A DNA stretch of 64,000 nucleotides from Vibrio tetraodonis (GCF_003350295.1 NZ_QLYY01000012.1:1-64000); one strand, 5' to 3'. Shown: positions 40,779 through 50,692, counted from the first letter of the stretch. Numbers and translations: made by a program. Notes: generated by a model not told the origin, from the sequence alone.

Positions 40779-41159
40779 ATGGATTCCCAAACACCGCTTT
40801 ACAATGCATTCTTTAAAGCTCAAGACAGATTTTTAGATAGCTACACCCCATATGGGTTTGAGCCCGATATCGTTCATGAGTATATACATTCAGCAATGGC
40901 TTTATCATCCTTGTATGAGCGAGATACTGAATACGAAAATGCTTTGCTCTGTGAATTTTATCTGCGCCAAGTCTATTTCCACCTGATTGATGCTATTCAA
41001 GATCCATGCAGGGGCAAAATCTTCCGTCGAGTTTGCCTAGATGCAATCCATACCCCTCTTTTATGTTTAAAACGTTACTACCATCAATTGGAAAACGGCG
41101 ATAAAAAGTTTCTACAACTACAACAAAACTTGCAGCGTATTCGCATGCCGCTTGACTAA
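40779..41159 (+). CDS. FagA-like small protein, Fur-regulated
   Basis: This is 126 residues from an ATG with GAGGT upstream. The longer frame would translate through the Fur box and is rejected. It is helical, with HEYIHSAMALSSL, ENALLCEFYLRQVY and RRVCLDAIHTPLLCLKRYY. The length, Fur box and position directly before fumC match Pseudomonas fagA, first gene of the iron-starvation operon fagA-fumC-orfX-sodA; residue similarity is weak but visible in the CLDxxxxPLxxL block. Its biochemical role is unknown there as well. It is separated from fumC by 16 bases. Confidence 0.65.
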   Translation: MDSQTPLYNAFFKAQDRFLDSYTPYGFEPDIVHEYIHSAMALSSLYERDTEYENALLCEFYLRQVYFHLIDAIQDPCRGKIFRRVCLDAIHTPLLCLKRYYHQLENGDKKFLQLQQNLQRIRMPLD

Positions 41160-41175
41160 ATTTATAGGATCTCTC

Positions 41176-42576
41176 ATGACACAAACTCCTTCTCAACCAG
41201 AATTTCGCGTCGAACAAGACAGTATGGGTGAAGTCAAAGTACCCGCTGATGCACTTTATCAAGCACAAACACAGCGAGCTGTGGACAATTTTCATTTCAG
41301 TAATCACACCATGCCAAACACTTTTATCCAGTCACTAGCCTATATCAAACAGTCTGCGGCTCTGACTAACGCACAACTTGGCTTAATGGAGGGCGATATT
41401 GCAAATGCAATTGCAGACGCTGCTCAACATATCATTGATGGTCAGTATCACGATCAGTTTCCTATTGATGTATTTCAAACTGGTTCAGGAACCAGTTCCA
41501 ACATGAACGCTAATGAGGTGATTGCAACTCTAGCAAGTAAAGCACTTGGCGGGGACGTGAATCCAAACGATCATGTTAATATGGGACAAAGCAGTAATGA
41601 TGTTATCCCCACCGCCATTCAACTCAGCAGCACACTGTCTGTTGAAAATCAGCTTATGCCAGCGTTAAATCACCTCATTTCCGTTTTAAAAAGCAAGCGT
41701 AATGAAATCGGTCATCTCGCAAAAACTGGCCGAACTCACCTAATGGACGCAATGCCGGTCACTTTTGATCAAGAGCTTGGGGGCTGGCAATACCAACTTG
41801 AGCAAGCAAAGGTTGGTATTGAGCAAAGCCTTGTTAATGTAAAGGCTCTCGCGCAAGGTGGTACCGCTGTTGGTACAGGAATTAACGCTGACCCAAGGTT
41901 TGCGTCTGCATTCGCCGATAACCTATCACAGGCCACTCGATTACATTTCACATCCAGTGAAAACTTTTTTTACAATCTCAGCAGTCAGGACGCGATAGTC
42001 GCACTTTCAGGACAGCTTAAAACCGCTGCAGTATCGATGATGAAAATTTCCAATGATCTTCGCTGGATGAATTCTGGCCCACTAGCGGGTTTAGGTGAGA
42101 TAGAACTCCAAGGCCTTCAGCCAGGATCTTCCATTATGCCCGGCAAGGTAAACCCCGTTATCCCAGAAGCCGTCGCAATGTCTGCGGCGCAGGTAATAGG
42201 TAATGACTCAACTATTACCATCGCTGGTCAGTCCGGCAATTTTCAACTAAATGTAATGCTACCTGTCATTGCACATAATATATTAGAGAGTATACAGTTA
42301 CTTGCTAACGGCGCTTTAGCATTGGCAGACAAAGCCATTTCTTCTTTCACTGTGCGTGAGAACAATTTACAAGTTGCTTTAGCAAAAAACCCTATCCTTG
42401 TGACCGCATTAAATCCAGTGATAGGCTACCTAAAAGCAGCAGAGATCGCTAAAAAAGCATATAAGAATGGACAAGCAATCATTGATGTTGCGGAGCAAGA
42501 AACCGAGCTCGACAGAGCAACGCTTGAGCGCTTACTTGATCCAAGTAAACTCACGCAAGGTGGTGTGGCAGAGTAA
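41176..42576 (+). CDS. fumC: Class II fumarate hydratase FumC
   Basis: This 466-residue iron-independent fumarase interconverts fumarate and malate in the citric acid cycle. It shows the family signature GSSIMPGKVNP (about residues 317-327), substrate-site blocks TGSGTSSNMNANEV and GRTHLMDAMPVT, and QSSNDVIPTA. AGGA precedes the ATG at 41176; an in-frame ATG at 41152 overlaps the previous gene. Co-transcription behind a Fur box makes sense, since FumC replaces the iron-sulfur fumarases when iron is short. Confidence 0.97.
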   Translation: MTQTPSQPEFRVEQDSMGEVKVPADALYQAQTQRAVDNFHFSNHTMPNTFIQSLAYIKQSAALTNAQLGLMEGDIANAIADAAQHIIDGQYHDQFPIDVFQTGSGTSSNMNANEVIATLASKALGGDVNPNDHVNMGQSSNDVIPTAIQLSSTLSVENQLMPALNHLISVLKSKRNEIGHLAKTGRTHLMDAMPVTFDQELGGWQYQLEQAKVGIEQSLVNVKALAQGGTAVGTGINADPRFASAFADNLSQATRLHFTSSENFFYNLSSQDAIVALSGQLKTAAVSMMKISNDLRWMNSGPLAGLGEIELQGLQPGSSIMPGKVNPVIPEAVAMSAAQVIGNDSTITIAGQSGNFQLNVMLPVIAHNILESIQLLANGALALADKAISSFTVRENNLQVALAKNPILVTALNPVIGYLKAAEIAKKAYKNGQAIIDVAEQETELDRATLERLLDPSKLTQGGVAE

Positions 42577-42691
42577 CAAATATCGATTTATTATGGCTTT
42601 TGAATATTACACGGCTTTAGCAGTTGAGTTTTTTCAAAAGCCAACTCTCAGATGGACCAAGGATAAACCACGCAAACCATGGATGGGCATG

Positions 42692-43624
42692 TCAATAGCC
42701 AACCTCTGTCTTCACCAGTAAGTGATCAGACCCAGTTGGCATAGGTAAGCTGTATCGTTTGCATATTTTTCTTCCAGCATTAACCGACTGCAGCCATAGG
42801 TGATCAATAGCTATCATGGAAGCCGTCGGTGCTCGAAATGATGCAATCCAATTCGGCCAACTCGCCACTGGCGCTTTCTGAAAAGTTGGAAACATCCTCG
42901 CAAACCGTAAGCTTGTCGCCGACAAGTTGAAATCACCAACCACAATAGCTTCATCACTTGGATATACTGAAAGCAGGGACTCAATGGTTTTTATCAGAGC
43001 ATTACGCCGATACCATAACTCCTCGGTTCTAGGTGAAGGAGGGTGAGCAACGATGAGAGAAATGGGAACCTGGCGATTAGGGTGCCAAGTACCGCGAATA
43101 ATGCTCTGAGCGTCGGGTGTCTTGAACACTGACATATTTTTTAGCGGTGACACACTAAGAATCATTTGACTCGAAGGATAGCCTACACCTTCCTGCCCTC
43201 CATAGGAATAAGGATAAATATCATCTAATAACTTCAATTTTTCCCCAACTTCCGGAGCAACTTCTTGCATCACCACTAAATCAGCAGGCTTAGTCAATAA
43301 ATAGTTAATGAAAGAATTGATGCTTGGATTTTCGTAGTAAAGATTGTACTGAATAATAGAAACGGAATTTGTACATTGCCCAACCAAGTTCTCGTGTGGC
43401 TTGGGAGACATTAATCCAAATGCACCAGCCAAAACAATACATATTGCACTTGGTGCCCACCTTTGACCTAACATCATTAACAGCGTAAGTAGGGAGTAAA
43501 TCACCAAAAATAATCCTGGATAGGAAACAATATTCTCTACCCACCAAGTAGACTCAAGAAGTGACAAACCTGCCCATGCTAGTGCTGGAGCATAAACTAC
43601 CAGCCAAATTCTCCAACGTCTCAC
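42692..43624 (-). CDS. Membrane-anchored endonuclease/exonuclease/phosphatase-fold protein
   Basis: This 310-residue protein has about three N-terminal hydrophobic helices (residues 6-22, 36-52 and 58-71), then an EEP domain facing the periplasm or cytoplasm. The motifs are SIIQYNLYYEN, DLVVMQEVAPE, LIVAHPPSP, AIVVGDFNLS and TGSDHLLVKTE. It is predicted to be a metal-dependent phosphodiesterase or nuclease of unknown substrate. The GTG start has AGGT nine bases upstream. It is convergent with fumC. Confidence 0.82.
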   Translation of the reverse strand: MRRWRIWLVVYAPALAWAGLSLLESTWWVENIVSYPGLFLVIYSLLTLLMMLGQRWAPSAICIVLAGAFGLMSPKPHENLVGQCTNSVSIIQYNLYYENPSINSFINYLLTKPADLVVMQEVAPEVGEKLKLLDDIYPYSYGGQEGVGYPSSQMILSVSPLKNMSVFKTPDAQSIIRGTWHPNRQVPISLIVAHPPSPRTEELWYRRNALIKTIESLLSVYPSDEAIVVGDFNLSATSLRFARMFPTFQKAPVASWPNWIASFRAPTASMIAIDHLWLQSVNAGRKICKRYSLPMPTGSDHLLVKTEVGY

Positions 43625-44156
43625 TCTCAGACCTATTTATGTCAAAAACTCTATAATTATGAACCAAGTCTTTGTAATTAGCCCAAATTAGTGGTTGATA
43701 CTGTGCCAGTGACAGTAATAACACATGCTGATTTAAGGACCTACCTTATTTTCCCCATCATAGTTAAATATTTAAGTCATTGTTTTTAAGAAACTAAATT
43801 AACTTAAAATACTCTTCTTAAAATAAGGGCCCTACCAACGCGCAATTGGCTCCTGTTACACATCACTCTCCTACTTTTCCAATTCTAAAATAAGGTATCA
43901 AGCAAACAACCAAGTCGGAGTCTGGGGTAAGTCAGCTCGATTTGAGAAAATTATCAGGGTGGGGCCACAGATATTTTTTCCGAAATAAGGCTATTAATCT
44001 TTTAAGTAGCAACAAATGGACACCACACTCTGAGTAAACATTGAAACAATACCGCTCAATTCTTTTAAATCTTCCTCAGATACCTAAGCGCCGCACTTGG
44101 TTTTGTAAAAAACAACTATACTGCATTGTGTACTAACCATTTAATGAGGTTCAACC
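43625..44156. other. Long intergenic region
   Basis: This is 532 bases between divergent genes (EEP protein minus, binding protein plus). I see no ORF, tRNA or strong hairpin. Promoters of both neighbours are expected here. Confidence 0.4.
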
Positions 44157-44885
44157 ATGAGAGTTTTGCTGTTTATTTGTATGTTTTTTTCTGCATCAAT
44201 CTTTGCAAATAACCTAAATGATCTTAACTATATCACTGAATCCTACCCTCCTTTTAATTACAATGAAAACAAAGAGTTAAAAGGTCTTTCTATCGATGTT
44301 TTAGAGGCGGCGACTAAAGCAGTAGGCGAGCCTGTATCACGCAGTAAAATAAAACTTCAGCCTTGGGCTCGGGGTTATGACGCTGCGCTGAAAGGTCCAA
44401 AGGTCGCACTTTTCGCGACAACCCGAACTGAAGAGAGAGAGTCGAAATTTAAATGGGTAGGCCCGATTATCGCGACAAAAGTGGTGGTTTTTTCCAATAA
44501 AAATGTCACCGTGAGCGACCCATCAGAACTCGGCAAATACAAAATCGGCGTGGTTAGAGACGATGTAGGAGAAGCGCTTTTGAAAAAAGCTGGCGTTCCC
44601 GCTTCTGCAATGAAAGTATCACCGGGTGCCGATCTGCTAATAAAACAACTTGCCGCAGGTCGAATTGACATGTTGGCCTATGAACAAAGCGTAGCGACTC
44701 ACCTAATGAAGGCTGCAAACGTTGATCCGAGTAAATTTAACGTCGCTTACACTCTCAGTGAAGGACAGCTCTATTACAGCCTGAGTTCAGATACACCAGA
44801 TGAGTACATCAATAAGCTACAAAAAGGCCTTGATCAAATCTCACAATCTGGTGAGTTAGATAAAATTAAGAGCCAGTATCAATAA
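44157..44885 (+). CDS. Periplasmic solute-binding protein, family 3, solitary
   Basis: This 242-residue protein has a signal peptide (MRVLLFICMFFSASIFA, cleavage near 17) and the family-3 binding fold: YITESYPPFNYNENKELKGL, VLEAATKAVG, LQPWARGYDAAL, and LAAGRIDMLAYE. Like the one at 23.7 kb it has no adjacent transporter genes, and the PWAR block is common to both, so they may be distant paralogues. The ligand is unknown. A terminator follows. Confidence 0.82.
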   Translation: MRVLLFICMFFSASIFANNLNDLNYITESYPPFNYNENKELKGLSIDVLEAATKAVGEPVSRSKIKLQPWARGYDAALKGPKVALFATTRTEERESKFKWVGPIIATKVVVFSNKNVTVSDPSELGKYKIGVVRDDVGEALLKKAGVPASAMKVSPGADLLIKQLAAGRIDMLAYEQSVATHLMKAANVDPSKFNVAYTLSEGQLYYSLSSDTPDEYINKLQKGLDQISQSGELDKIKSQYQ

Positions 44886-44945
44886 TCAACTGAGTAATAA
44901 TCACCATGCATAAATTGCTTGGCGTGTAAGTGTTGAAGCTCTTCA

Positions 44946-44978
44946 CAGCTACCGATACCTATGTCGGTAGCTGTTTTA
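44946..44978 (+). terminator. Rho-independent terminator
   Basis: A 10-bp perfect stem (CAGCTACCGA / TCGGTAGCTG) with an 8-base loop is followed by TTTT, about 60 bases after the binding-protein stop. Confidence 0.85.
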
Positions 44979-45125
44979 GTGCCTAACGATCGATTATGAC
45001 GTGTCTCACAACCACTTAGCTCCCTTGGTATAAAAAGAATCCAGAAAACATTGTTGACACATAAGTTACAATTTTTATTTTTTATTCTATAAAATCTGGT
45101 GTCTTCTCCTCAATCGAGTATAGGG

Positions 45126-46172
45126 ATGCGTGCTTTTCATCTGAAAATTTTGTTCTCGGCTTTGTTTCCTTGTGTTTGTTTAGCTGCAAATATACAAGAG
45201 CAGTGGCAATCTTTTTATCAACGTAATTGGCAAACTGGTTCATTGATAGTCACTGCTGAGCAATTCAATCTTTTTTCGCCAAAACTGCTCAGAGCAGACG
45301 CCCGTTATCCTAATTTTGCGCGTTACACTTGGGAAGATATTCAGTTTTTGTACGACGTTTCAAAAACTTGTCAAACTTTCAGCCCTGTTCAAACACATCT
45401 GTTAGCGGCAACCGAGTTTGAGCTTGCTCTTTGTAACAGCCAACCTATCGATGACACATGGTTCTTCACACATGACCCTATACATCCTGCTGGAGGCAGC
45501 TTTTTAGAGCGTTACCTGTCTACGAAGTCAAAGTTCACGCCAAGTGATAATCTACTGCAATATTTAACCCTTTATGACCCAAGACATCCCTTACATAAGC
45601 CTCTCTCAACCCTCTCCATTGAAGGAAGGGAAACATTGTTTAATGGATATCGAGCCTGGATGGAAAACGACACATTATGGTTAAGTGCAGAACAAGGTTG
45701 GAAAGCCATTTCAAGCAGTACATGGCGCCCTATTGCCCATGAATTAAATATCAAATTTACAGGTCCAAGTTGTGAGCTTAGATATAGTAACCTCTGCATC
45801 AGTCAGCAAAGCAATAACCTGTTGCTACAACGTTTTATAATCGTCAGTATTTCAGTCATATTATTGTTTATATTTGCGAGAGGCGTGTATTTTAAAAGAC
45901 AGCAAAACCGAGAGAAACGCTTTATTTTGCAGCTACTCACTCATGAACTTCGTACACCGATTACCAGCTTAGGGCTGACCGTTGAAATGCTGCGTGATCA
46001 ATTTGAACACTTAACAGAAGAAACTCAACAAGTTGTATGGAGGCTAGTCTCTGATCACCAAAGATTGGCCCAACTCACAGAAAACAGTAAAGTCTACTTA
46101 AGCACACACAGCTCCCATCAATTGTTAGAACAAAGCGCCTATAGGGGACAAAGCCTGCCACTAACTCTCTAA
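45126..46172 (+). CDS. VxrA/WigK-like sensor kinase lacking its ATPase domain
   Basis: This is 348 residues from the ATG that begins the signal sequence (MRAFHLKILFSALF). A periplasmic region of about 200 residues resembles DUF3404 of the Vibrio kinase VxrA. A membrane helix follows (about 236-256), then a HisKA dimerisation domain with phospho-accepting His273 in LLTHELRTPITS. The protein then ends at SLPLTL without the expected HATPase domain, and the 37 bases before the next gene cannot encode it. No response-regulator gene is adjacent. It may be a degenerate kinase or act only as a sensor. DUF3404 assignment is by eye. Confidence 0.68.
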   Translation: MRAFHLKILFSALFPCVCLAANIQEQWQSFYQRNWQTGSLIVTAEQFNLFSPKLLRADARYPNFARYTWEDIQFLYDVSKTCQTFSPVQTHLLAATEFELALCNSQPIDDTWFFTHDPIHPAGGSFLERYLSTKSKFTPSDNLLQYLTLYDPRHPLHKPLSTLSIEGRETLFNGYRAWMENDTLWLSAEQGWKAISSSTWRPIAHELNIKFTGPSCELRYSNLCISQQSNNLLLQRFIIVSISVILLFIFARGVYFKRQQNREKRFILQLLTHELRTPITSLGLTVEMLRDQFEHLTEETQQVVWRLVSDHQRLAQLTENSKVYLSTHSSHQLLEQSAYRGQSLPLTL

Positions 46173-46209
46173 TATTGGGCTTGTTCCTACCACTCACTAT
46201 GGTTTATGT

Positions 46210-47400
46210 ATGTTAAAAAATGTAATTAAGTCTATGGCACTATCACTAAGCTGCCTCTCGGTTCAACCCGCTACAGCGGCGGATTTGATAAGTTTTTGGG
46301 ACACCCCACAACACGGTGCCAATGTGTTCAATCGAATGCCGGCAACCGAAAAATTGTATCCAGACCTTAAAGCATATAATGCGACTTGGGTTCGTCTTGC
46401 GTATGACAAATGGGAATCAGACCACCGTGATTTCCTGATCGGTGATGCAGACGATTATCAGGGCTTAGTCCCGCAAGATCTCAATGTATTGATAAACGAG
46501 GTAAACAAAGCCGGGAAAGCAGGACTCAAAGTCGTTATTACACCTTTATCATTGCCTTTCATGCGTTGGTCACAAAATAATGGACGTCGCTATGATGGTC
46601 GCTTATTCGAACACCAAAATAATTGGAATAAGGCGATAGAGTTTTGGGTCGATCTTGCTTCAAAGCTAAAAGATAACCCTTACATCGCCGCTTACAATAT
46701 CGTTAACGAGCCTGCCCCAGAGAAAAATGCTGGATTACAAGAACATGCATCTCATCAAGAAATGCACACTTGGTACAAGATAAATCAAGGAGGAAGTCGT
46801 GATTTACCTCTTTTCTACGAAAAAGTTATCGAGGCAATAAGAAAGGTCGACCCCGCCACGCCCATTATGGTGGATGCAGGCTGGTACGCTGCCGCAGACA
46901 GTTTTACCTATTGGAATAAAGCGCTCAGTGATGACAAGGTTTTATACAGTTTCCATATGTACGAACCTTACCAAGCAACGAGCTCGTATAACCTCAGGAG
47001 AAAAAAACCATATCAATATCCGGGGCTAGTACCGTTTGCTAATCAGTCCAAAGTAATGTGGAACGCAGATAAGGTAAGCGAATATTTACATAGCCCTGTC
47101 AGCTGGGCAAAAGCGCATGGAATTCCGACGAACAGGCTGTTAGCAGGTGAATTTGGGTGCGTAAGAAAACTCAACAATTGCGCAACTTACTTGGTTGATG
47201 TCATCAAGGCTTTGGACAAAAATAACCTACACTGGGCATTTTACTCCTTTCGTGAAGATGAGTGGGATGGCATGAATTATGAGCTAGGCGCAACAAAGGC
47301 TGTAGGTTGGGATTACTGGAAAGCGCAGGAAAAAGGCGAACCAGACCCAATCCAGTACCAATCATCGCCCTTGTTCTCGGTTATTCAAAAAAAGTTGTAA
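46210..47400 (+). CDS. Secreted glycoside hydrolase family 5 protein
   Basis: This 396-residue protein has a signal peptide (cleavage after ATAA near residue 24) and a single TIM-barrel GH5 domain. The acid/base is Glu167 in AYNIVNEPAP and the nucleophile Glu314 in LLAGEFG. HM-Y-P and WAFYSFRE blocks complete the cleft. GH5 enzymes cleave beta-1,4-glucans, mannans and related chains; the exact substrate cannot be told. There is no carbohydrate-binding module. It starts 37 bases after the truncated kinase gene. A terminator lies near 47,670. Confidence 0.88.
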   Translation: MLKNVIKSMALSLSCLSVQPATAADLISFWDTPQHGANVFNRMPATEKLYPDLKAYNATWVRLAYDKWESDHRDFLIGDADDYQGLVPQDLNVLINEVNKAGKAGLKVVITPLSLPFMRWSQNNGRRYDGRLFEHQNNWNKAIEFWVDLASKLKDNPYIAAYNIVNEPAPEKNAGLQEHASHQEMHTWYKINQGGSRDLPLFYEKVIEAIRKVDPATPIMVDAGWYAAADSFTYWNKALSDDKVLYSFHMYEPYQATSSYNLRRKKPYQYPGLVPFANQSKVMWNADKVSEYLHSPVSWAKAHGIPTNRLLAGEFGCVRKLNNCATYLVDVIKALDKNNLHWAFYSFREDEWDGMNYELGATKAVGWDYWKAQEKGEPDPIQYQSSPLFSVIQKKL

Positions 47401-47669
47401 ACGCGGTTTTAGGTAAACTGACGTAAGGCCAGGAAATTAGACTGTGCCTAGAGAGCTGTCTACCAAATATTGCTTTCACAAATGAAATTTATAATTTCAT
47501 ATTTATCATTTAACCAAAAGTAACAGAAGTGTTACTTTAGTTAACGTTGGTTACACTGGTATGAAGTTATTCCAAAGAGTCACGAATACTTTATAACAGT
47601 TTGAATATGGATATTTAGCCAACAACCTCCAAACGAACAAAATCAAATAAAAATTGTTGCCCTTATTTA
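47401..47669. other. Intergenic region after the GH5 gene
   Basis: This is 269 bases with no ORF. Convergent genes flank it and the terminator is at its right end. Confidence 0.4.
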
Positions 47670-47702
47670 CCCGTACAGTCTGCCCATTGTGCGGGTTTTT
47701 TC
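47670..47702 (+). terminator. Rho-independent terminator
   Basis: An 8-bp stem with one G-U pair (CCCGTACA / TGTGCGGG) and a 10-base loop is followed by TTTTTT. It ends plus-strand transcription just before the convergent cupin gene. Confidence 0.8.
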
Positions 47703-47704
47703 TA

Positions 47705-48229
47705 TTACGCAAGGGAACATTCATGAGTGATCATGATTCTTTCTATTAAACTGCGATGTTGTGGATATTGCTGAGTCAATTCTTCTGGATTGGCCAGCTC
47801 CCAGTCGGAAAAGTCAAAACCAGGTGCTGTCGTACACCCGACCAGAGAAAAGTGCGTTTTATCTTTCACCTCTGCAGCAAACCATGTGTTTTGCGGAACT
47901 ACTACTTGATAATCAGCTAACTCGTCTTCAAAAGTACAGCCGAGAGTTCGTCTCTGATACCCCTCTTCTGGGTGCAAAATATGTATTACGACACTACTTC
48001 CTACGTAGTGATGCCAAAGCTCATCTTGTTTAAGTCGGTGAAACATAGACACATTGTTTTGCTGCAAAAGATAATATATCGAGGTGGTATAGACATGTTC
48101 ACCCATAAACCTCTCGGGTTGGCATTTTATAATTTCATTAGAGCGATAAGATTCACTGAAATACCCTCCTTCTGGATGAGGTTTGAGATCTAGCTTTCTC
48201 ACCAAATAGTCAACCTGATTCGACAACAT
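47705..48229 (-). CDS. Cupin-superfamily protein (DUF985)
   Basis: This is 174 residues from an ATG with GGAG eight bases upstream; an ATG 15 bases earlier overlaps that site. It is a single cupin barrel of the DUF985/YML079w type, with LKPHPEGGYFSESYRS, TSIYYLL, SMFHRLKQDELWHHYVG, VPQNTWFAA and GCTTAPGFDFSDWELA. Conserved His residues could bind metal. Members are proposed sugar epimerase-like or binding proteins, with no confirmed function. Cytoplasmic. Confidence 0.88.
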   Translation of the reverse strand: MLSNQVDYLVRKLDLKPHPEGGYFSESYRSNEIIKCQPERFMGEHVYTTSIYYLLQQNNVSMFHRLKQDELWHHYVGSSVVIHILHPEEGYQRRTLGCTFEDELADYQVVVPQNTWFAAEVKDKTHFSLVGCTTAPGFDFSDWELANPEELTQQYPQHRSLIERIMITHECSLA

Positions 48230-48476
48230 TAGAGTTATCTCCATGAAATAAAAAGATTATATTGTTTTCTCTGGAAGCAGCAATATCATCATTTATTCAC
48301 TAAGAGTAAACGTGAGTAATCACCTACTTATTCGAATTTTTATTTATAAGAATATCCATCAATGTAGAGCTCGAGACATCAAGTAACCATTTATCATAAA
48401 AAACCCAGTTACACAGAACTGGGCTTAGTTGACACAGTATTGATTATGTTACTGAGGAAAATACTATCGAGAACTG

Positions 48477-49856
48477 CTAGTCCTCTGTCAGCGTAGCAAT
48501 ATCACTCGCGGTAACCATATGCAGTTTACGGGTGTCGCCTGAATACTCCAGTACTACTGACTTTAACTCAGGAAGTGTTGTGCTCAGCAAGGCTGAAGCC
48601 TTCTGACTCGCGGGCGCATAAAGCACTCTCGCCTTGCCTATTGTTTCTTGATTTGTTTTGGTAAATTTAACGATTCCGATCTCTCCAGAATTGTTTACCC
48701 TCATATAGATATCGTTTAATGAATAGTACTTGAAATTAGCGGTTACATGTTCGCCAGCAATATTACCTGTCCACTCTGTGTCTTTGAGATCAGTAATCGT
48801 CGCTTCTTTCACCAAACGCTTAAAGGTCACGGGTTCTTGCGAGACGTTAGATGCAACAAAATATGCAGGATCATCAAAAGAAGTAGATGAATCGCCGTCA
48901 TCTGACTTAAGGGGCGGCGCGACTAGAACAGCATTTTCTGCTGGCTTAGGCAAAAAGGTCAGCTTTCCGGCGTCATTATCATATTCAAATGTCGTCATTC
49001 GCGTTAAAGTCTTCGCCCATTGAAGTGGCTCATCATCTTTCTCCTCAAAGCTTCCAAAATCGATGGAGCCTTGTGTGTAACCATGTTGAAACACGTTAGT
49101 AAACTCGAAGCGAGTTTGAGGTCGTTCATCATCCGGTAGCTGTGAATTAGGAGTCCATGTTGATATAGGGTTACTATTATCTTTTGTCTCAGCCACTAAT
49201 CTAAAGTGGGTTTTACTTGATCTGGTAATTCTCAAACCATGTTTATGTACCACCAATGGCTGAAAACCATAGAAATCAACATCACCCGAACTCGACTCCT
49301 GAATGCGTTTAAGGTAAGGCTTAGCTGATACCGCCGTATTCTTTCCGTCTTGGTGTATCCAATACGAATCGTATACTGAGCGTTGAGCCTGAGCAGATTT
49401 CAGGCTATTTGTGTTGTCTTGCAACGAAACTTTTCCACCTGTTTCTTTCGATTGCAAATATAAATTATCTGTATTATTGGTGATTTTTAAAACATTATCT
49501 GCCTGTTTGAACGTATTCAGATTTGCCATTTCAGTGTCACTGCATGAGCCAGCCATTCTCTGGTTATGACGATCAATGACCATGCTGAGCCCACCAGTCC
49601 CGAAGTCAAAGTTTTCAGCGACATTCATGGTTCCTGAAAGAGAGCCACAAGTGTGGTCTAATATAAATCGAACGGACTGAGGGTTGGCCTTATCATCGAA
49701 CATCAACCGCATGGTCTCACGATATTGTCCATCAACCACTTCACCGCTCGTCCATATTCTTCCTTCCATTGACTCTGCAAAAGATGGGCTTTGTGCCAGC
49801 GCAGCTCCTGAAGAAAACGAAAGTGCAATAACCATTGATAAAGGGGTAATCTTCAT
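48477..49856 (-). CDS. Secreted protein of unknown function, paralogue A
   Basis: This is 459 residues with a signal peptide (MKITPLSMVIALSFSSGAALAQ). The ATG chosen has AGGA nine bases upstream. The mature protein starts with SFAESMEGRIWTSG and contains CGSLSGTMN, RSVYDSYWI, LRITRSSKTHF, GYTQGSIDFGSF, KRLVKEATITDLKDTEW and YYSLNDIYM. The same blocks occur in order in the next gene upstream, so they are tandem duplicates. Two Cys (near residues 70 and 104) could form a disulfide. I do not recognise the family. It is periplasmic or secreted and probably beta-rich. Confidence 0.8.
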   Translation of the reverse strand: MKITPLSMVIALSFSSGAALAQSPSFAESMEGRIWTSGEVVDGQYRETMRLMFDDKANPQSVRFILDHTCGSLSGTMNVAENFDFGTGGLSMVIDRHNQRMAGSCSDTEMANLNTFKQADNVLKITNNTDNLYLQSKETGGKVSLQDNTNSLKSAQAQRSVYDSYWIHQDGKNTAVSAKPYLKRIQESSSGDVDFYGFQPLVVHKHGLRITRSSKTHFRLVAETKDNSNPISTWTPNSQLPDDERPQTRFEFTNVFQHGYTQGSIDFGSFEEKDDEPLQWAKTLTRMTTFEYDNDAGKLTFLPKPAENAVLVAPPLKSDDGDSSTSFDDPAYFVASNVSQEPVTFKRLVKEATITDLKDTEWTGNIAGEHVTANFKYYSLNDIYMRVNNSGEIGIVKFTKTNQETIGKARVLYAPASQKASALLSTTLPELKSVVLEYSGDTRKLHMVTASDIATLTED

Positions 49857-50492
49857 TATCATTTTTCCTATAGTAACGTTTCTAATGAATAAAAGCCTCA
49901 CTTACCTCATAATCTAAATGCCGAAAAATAAGAATATTCTTCGACCTTTAACAAGGAAGATGAGTCGGATCTGATGATGATTGCGCGCTCAACAATAAAA
50001 CAATAGATAATCAATGATTACAACCACTTAAGTAGGCCTTTAAACACTTTTAAGTCTCTTTATAAAGGCTCGAAAAGACATGCTCTAACCAAAGGTTTTT
50101 GCCCTTTTTTGGAATAAATGTGCTAGCTTCGAATAACTTTTAATAATCTCGATGTAGGTAAAATGAATGGCTTGTTTAGAATTGATAAATTTGACTTAAG
50201 CCTATGTTCGCCCTGAGTTTTCGGACGAAATAATATATTGTTTAGGCTACGAGATTATTGCGATATTTATGCAAATCGATATGAAAAAGATAATGTGCCA
50301 CTAACGAATTGACCATAGTCATTTGGGCAATAAGGTCATAAACCACCACTTTATCTTAAACTTGACAAGAGCGGTTTCTGCGATTTCAGCAATAAATTGT
50401 TACATTGTCTTGGTCGTCAAAATTCGTAAGTAAAATCGTATTAAATAGTGAAAAATAAAAATATTACTAACTTATCTCTAGGGTTTTCTGAA
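49857..50492. other. Intergenic region between the paralogues
   Basis: This is about 640 bases without an intact gene, AT-rich. The promoter of paralogue A should lie at its left end. Confidence 0.4.
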
Positions 50493-50692
50493 CTACGAAA
50501 GAAATTTAAACAACTCTGGCATGTGTGAAATCGAAATGACGTTCTTTTCGTCATGTACTTGGCCATCAATGTTGTAATAGCAAGCCTTCATTCCAGCAGC
50601 ACAGCAGCTTTGATACCAATATCTGCATCATCAACGGCAATACACTTTTGGCATTCAATACCCATCGAAACAGCCACATGAGAAACTTACGA
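50493..50692 (-). pseudogene. Remnant of a HAD-type phosphatase gene
   Basis: Minus-strand sequence encodes VAVSMGIECQKCIAVDDADI then GIKAA, the motif-4 region of HAD phosphatases. A frameshift follows, then AGMKACYYNIDGQVHDEKN and the C-terminal end MPELFKFLS with stop at 50493. The N-terminal two thirds, including the catalytic aspartates, is gone. It sits between the two secreted paralogues. Confidence 0.75.
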
